A program made the translations under genes and the position numbers. This document shows positions 44,626-46,376 of a stretch of DNA of 46,376 nucleotides, one piece after another. The notes under the pieces were generated by a model. The model worked only from the letters and a program-made list of their open reading frames with translations. It had not been told where the DNA came from and did not search any database. Where the stretch lies: IMG/VR virus record IMGVR_UViG_3300047369_000592, positions 1 through 46,376 of that record, one strand, 5' to 3'. Numbering within the stretch: the stretch's first letter is position 1; each line of letters opens with the position of its first letter. The DNA comes from a virus.

Positions 44626-45789
44626 ATGAGAATTGAACCAGATATTAAACTAGACTATAGTAATGTATTGTTACGCCCAAAACGTAGCACATTAGGTAGT
44701 CGTAAAGAAGTGCGTCTAGAAAGACGCTATGAGTTTCGTAACTATACTCCAACAGATATGAGTATGGAAACATTAAGACCTGAAAGTAATCCGCACTATG
44801 AGGGTATTCCAATTATGGCGGCAAACATGGATGGTGTTGCTACATTTGAAATGGCTGATAAATTGGGCGAACTAGGCTTGTTTACTTGTTTGGTAAAAAC
44901 ATATACAGTAAACGAACTGGTAACGTTCTTTGACACTGTAGATGCTAATATGAGAGCAAAACGATGTGATTATACGGCATACAGTATGGGTATTACCGAT
45001 GAGGATCATATTAAGTTCCGTAGAGTATATGAAGAAGCATCAGGGATTAAATACGTTTGTATTGACGTAGCAAATGGTTACAGTGTTCGCTTTACTGATT
45101 TTATAAAAGAATTTAGGCAATTATATCCTAACATTGTAATAATCGCTGGTAATGTTGTTACGGCAGATCAAACACAGGAGTTGATATTAAATGGTGCTGA
45201 TATTGTTAAAGTTGGTATTGGACCTGGTAGCGTTTGTACTACTCGCATCCAAACGGGTGTCGGATATCCCCAACTTTCCGCTGTCATTGAGTGTGCTGAT
45301 GCTGCTCATGGGCTTGGTGGACATATTATTGCTGATGGTGGTTGTACTTGCCCAGGTGACGTTGCCAAGGCATTTGCAGGAGGTGCTGACTTTGTTATGC
45401 TCGGGGGTATGTTAGCCGGACACGATGAAGGCGGTGGCGAAGTAATTACCAAATTGTATAAAACAGACGAGTATGTTTTGATTTCAAATGAAGAACCAAA
45501 CGATGTTGAATGCATTTATAAAGAAAAAAAGTTTGTACAATTCTACGGAATGAGTTCACAGGCCGCGAACGACAAACACTTTGGCGGACTTAAGGAGTAT
45601 AGAAGCAGTGAAGGAAGAGAAGTTCTTGTACCTTACCGAGGAGCAGTGGGCGATACTATTCAAGATATCTTGGGTGGTTTGCGTTCTACTCTCACTTACG
45701 TTGGCGCAATGAAACTCAAACAGTTGAGTAAATGTGCTACATTTATACAGGTATGGGACACTCATAACAGAGTATATGAAAACAACTGA
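44626..45789 (+). CDS. guaC: GMP reductase
   Basis: GuaC reduces GMP to IMP with NADPH and so recycles guanine nucleotides. The protein begins [20 protein letters not shown], very close to bacterial Gua[12 protein letters not shown] (about 146-156), [18 protein letters not shown] (190-207, catalytic C204) and [19 protein letters not shown] (211-229) are diagnostic, as is FYGMSSQAA. The 387-residue length exceeds the usual 347 by two insertions, at about 41-59 and 275-300. IMPDH is excluded by the lack of CBS domains and by the GuaC-type N-terminus. It has its own early promoter and probably tunes purine pools with NrdAB. Confidence 0.95.
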   Translation: MRIEPDIKLDYSNVLLRPKRSTLGSRKEVRLERRYEFRNYTPTDMSMETLRPESNPHYEGIPIMAANMDGVATFEMADKLGELGLFTCLVKTYTVNELVTFFDTVDANMRAKRCDYTAYSMGITDEDHIKFRRVYEEASGIKYVCIDVANGYSVRFTDFIKEFRQLYPNIVIIAGNVVTADQTQELILNGADIVKVGIGPGSVCTTRIQTGVGYPQLSAVIECADAAHGLGGHIIADGGCTCPGDVAKAFAGGADFVMLGGMLAGHDEGGGEVITKLYKTDEYVLISNEEPNDVECIYKEKKFVQFYGMSSQAANDKHFGGLKEYRSSEGREVLVPYRGAVGDTIQDILGGLRSTLTYVGAMKLKQLSKCATFIQVWDTHNRVYENN

Positions 45790-46009
45790 TGATTATACTG
45801 CAGGATTTGGGAAATCCTATGGGCATGATGTACACCTAAATAAAAAAGGTGTAGACGCAACTGAACTAAAATGGTGTCAGGAAAATTGTACTGATGATTT
45901 TGGTTGGCATTTTGTAAATGATTTAGCAGTTTTATCTTTTGTTAATGAACGTGATGCTTTTATTTTTAAATTAGCAAATCTGCTACATAATAACGCAGTT
46001 ATAGAATAA
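45776..46009 (+). CDS. Small hypothetical protein
   Basis: This 77-residue protein contains TELKWCQENCTDDFGWHFVN (about 29-48), with two cysteines, then strand LAVLSFVNERDAFIFKLAN. That order (aromatic strand followed by FVNERDAFIF) recalls short phage proteins that follow a W/H-F-V-pattern, but I do not know the family. The ATG overlaps the end of guaC by 14 bases. Function unknown. Confidence 0.55.
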   Translation: MKTTDDYTAGFGKSYGHDVHLNKKGVDATELKWCQENCTDDFGWHFVNDLAVLSFVNERDAFIFKLANLLHNNAVIE

Positions 46010-46144
46010 CAATAAAGATTTGTAATTTTTAAAAAAGTTATGAATCTTGTATGTTTTATTTTACGAATATTATAAGAAAAATACTGTTGCAAGATCAGCA
46101 TGGCAGAGTTTACAAAATTAGTACAGTAATACTGCTCTTTCTAA

Positions 46145-46310
46145 CATAAATAAATATGTTGCAGGGCAACACAGAGCGACCTCAGCTCAGAAAAAATGAG
46201 TGGCACTGGGAAAGACTAGAGCATAACCCATGCTTTACAAGTGGCACTGAAAATAGGTGTCGTGGTAGCGCCGGGAGAGACCGGGGTTGAAGATGTTTTT
46301 CCAAAAAACA
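46145..46310 (+). ncRNA. Hairpin-rich leader or small RNA candidate
   Basis: The 332 bases from 46010 to 46341 have no convincing gene. After late-type octamers at 46145-46156, several hairpins follow: TGTTGC-AGG-GCAACA (46157-46171), AGCAT-AACCC-ATGCT (46220-46234), CCGG-GAGAGA-CCGG (46271-46284) and TGTTTTT/AAAAACA (46294-46310). AGTGGCACTG is repeated directly at 46199-46208 and 46240-46249. The region is also more G/C-rich than its neighbours. It may be a structured 5' leader of the gene at 46342 or a separate RNA. Confidence 0.5.
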
Positions 46311-46341
46311 CACATATACATATACACAAGGAGATAGCAGA

Positions 46342-46376
46342 ATGACTGCATTAGTAATGAACGCGGCTGACAAAAT
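46342..46376 (+). CDS. Start of an unidentified gene (partial)
   Basis: An ATG follows the strong AAGGAGATAGC ribosome-binding site by six bases. The frame stays open to the window end and encodes MTALVMNAADK. Too short to identify. The good site and the structured leader suggest a highly expressed gene. Confidence 0.6.
   Translation, partial: MTALVMNAADK

Noticed and set aside
44626-45789. IMP dehydrogenase instead of GMP reductase
   Set aside because: There are no CBS domains. The N-terminus [20 protein letters not shown] and the overall length fit GuaC.

Overview
This AT-rich, densely packed window reads as part of the genome of a large marine T4-like myovirus. The T4 signature is a primase and DnaB-type helicase pair (T4 gp61/gp41 type), class Ia NrdA/NrdB plus glutaredoxin, a PAAR spike-tip protein, long repetitive tail fibres, and many copies of the T4-type late promoter octamer (TATAAATA and close variants), usually laid over the stop codon of the preceding gene. 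No photosystem or other photosynthesis gene is visible. The ferredoxin-NADP reductase is of bacterial Fpr type, so a marine proteobacterial host is at least as likely as a cyanobacterium; the host cannot be fixed from this window.

Layout. 1-4.8 kb: end of an unknown gene, primase, helicase, a protein with DNA/RNA-ligase-like nucleotidyltransferase motifs, and a hypothetical. 4.8-12.3 kb: small hypothetical and virion-like genes, two SGNH-like genes, a RecB-family nuclease and a short fibre/adhesin. 12.3-21.6 kb: nrdA, nrdB, a 970-residue fibre, a lectin-like adhesin, glutaredoxin, a PAAR tip and a large structural-type protein. 21.6-24.9 kb: a sigma70-type promoter, small early-type genes, an exported glycine-zipper protein and five tRNAs (Thr-UGU, Leu-UAG, Trp-CCA, Arg-ACG, Gly-GCC) interleaved with tiny genes, one resembling ribosomal protein bL33. 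24.9-35.7 kb: an accessory block with four Fe(II)/2-oxoglutarate-type oxygenases, an FNR, sulfotransferase-like proteins, a third SGNH-like protein and the only minus-strand genes. 35.7-42.9 kb: ClpP, a P-loop kinase, a thermonuclease, a membrane/coiled-coil protein, ClpX, an IF3-like factor, Hsp20 and ClpS. 42.9-46.4 kb: a glutamine-amidotransferase-like protein with Ser in place of the nucleophilic Cys, a PiT-like membrane transporter, GMP reductase, and a hairpin-rich leader before the last, truncated gene.

Two regulatory classes are visible. Genes with TTGACA/TATAAT-type promoters (21.66, 33.07, 41.96 and 44.54 kb) are probably transcribed early by the host polymerase: the small-gene/tRNA block, an LPD29-like protein, Hsp20-ClpS, and GuaC. 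Genes with the late octamer include fibres, glutaredoxin, the oxygenase/FNR block and the kinase downstream of ClpP. Several late octamers lie only 4-5 nt before the ATG, which predicts leaderless or nearly leaderless mRNAs.

The most unusual content is (1) a phage-borne protein-fate and translation set, ClpP + ClpX + ClpS + Hsp20 + IF3-like + bL33-like + tRNAs; (2) a redox/oxygenase block whose substrate is unknown; and (3) a late-promoter-driven structured RNA at about 30.29-30.36 kb with a perfect 12-bp closing stem.
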